Positions 63,660 to 64,000 of a stretch of 64,000 bases of DNA are shown here, piece after piece. How positions within the stretch are numbered: position 1 is the stretch's first letter; the number at the start of each line of letters is the position of its first letter. Made by a program: the position numbers and the translations under genes. This stretch comes from Charina bottae (taxonomy: Eukaryota; Chordata; Lepidosauria; Squamata; Charinaidae): assembly GCA_023362775.1 (NCBI GenBank), contig JALMGJ010000005.1, positions 66,222,463 through 66,286,462 of the forward strand, read 5' to 3'. A model generated the notes under the pieces. The model was given only the letters and a program-made list of their open reading frames with translations, was not told the DNA's origin and searched no databases.

Positions 63660-64000
63660 CTGTGTTAACAAGCGAGCCAGAGAAAGGGGCAACACGAGGA
63701 GATAAAAGCAAAGAAGAGAGGTGCAAGCTTAAGTTAGCCAGAAGTCTCCAAAGCAGGTGCAGAGTACACCATCGCGATCTACATCTCGCTCTGATATTCC
63801 TAGGAAGGACTTACAAGGAGATGCTAAAATTTCCACCTCATTTCTTAAGAAAAAAAAAGTCTCAAGAAGGCAGGGGAGCCAAAAACGTGAAGGGCAAAAG
63901 AAAGAGTGGATAGGCAACAGGCAATTGCAGAAGGCAATTGAAGGGGGGGGGACACAAACATCAGATAAAAGTTTGCACATGTGAAACACATGTGACAGTG
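63660..64000. other. Right edge, no gene recognised
   Basis: The sequence turns AT-rich again and is purine-biased. A plus frame (63458-63913) runs across it but has strongly biased Arg, Gly, Lys and Glu content typical of purine-rich noncoding DNA. Confidence 0.4.

Noticed and set aside
62778..63668. A 296-codon plus-strand frame in the CpG island
   Set aside because: Arg/Gly/Ala-rich low-complexity translation of GC-rich DNA, antisense to the promoter and exon 1 of the spliced gene, with no domain. Most likely a compositional artefact.

Overview
This window is vertebrate nuclear DNA, most likely from a squamate reptile (lizard or snake). The repeats carry the evidence: RTE-type BovB LINEs, Sauria-type SINEs with an ACCTTT-repeat tail, CR1 and L2 LINEs, a pyrimidine-rich L1 tail, non-autonomous hAT elements whose ends read CAGTGTTTCTCAACC, and many long microsatellites. 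The sequence is AT-rich except for a CpG-rich block near the right end. It holds no bacterial genes, tRNA genes, rRNA genes or CRISPR arrays.

The only host gene I can support runs right to left (minus strand). A CpG-island promoter region lies at about 62.7-63.6 kb. The first coding exon ends at 62742, and further exons lie at 59354-59500, 56201-56381 and 29845-30009. All have consensus splice sites, and their reading phases join without a stop (0, 0, 1, 1). Introns are about 3.2, 3.0 and 26.2 kb, and the gene continues to the left of 29845, where I found no further exon. I do not recognise the protein. The piece seen is about 182 residues, rich in Pro, Ser, Thr and hydrophobics, low in charge, with no catalytic motif.

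The rest is mostly transposon remains lying in and around the introns. From left to right: a short L1 with target duplications (0.3-0.8 kb); a CR1 fragment (1.0-2.3 kb); a nearly complete BovB with only two in-frame stops (2.5-5.7 kb); hAT elements (6.9, 9.0, 11.4, 24.6, 30.7 and 51.0 kb); a BovB tail (7.2 kb); L2 fragments (9.7, 14.7, 15.4-18.1 and 26.0 kb); a complete Sauria SINE (24.9 kb); a 126-bp near-perfect hairpin (28.1 kb); an AT-rich LINE-like block (33.8-35.3 kb); an older RTE LINE split by a younger BovB (39.4-44.9 kb); a Sauria SINE whose tail has grown into a long compound microsatellite (46.4-46.9 kb); tRNA-derived CORE-type SINEs with two different kinds of 3' tail (48.4, 55.1, 57.7 and 59.6 kb); and a probable solo LTR (52.0 kb).

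The parts are linked by retrotransposition partnerships. BovB-type reverse transcriptase probably moved the Sauria SINEs and those CORE-type SINEs that end in a BovB-like tail, while L2-type machinery probably moved the CORE-type SINEs with the other tail. I found nothing that amounts to a wholly new system. The items most worth checking are the unidentified gene, the SINE tail exchange, the hairpin element and the nested RTE insertion.
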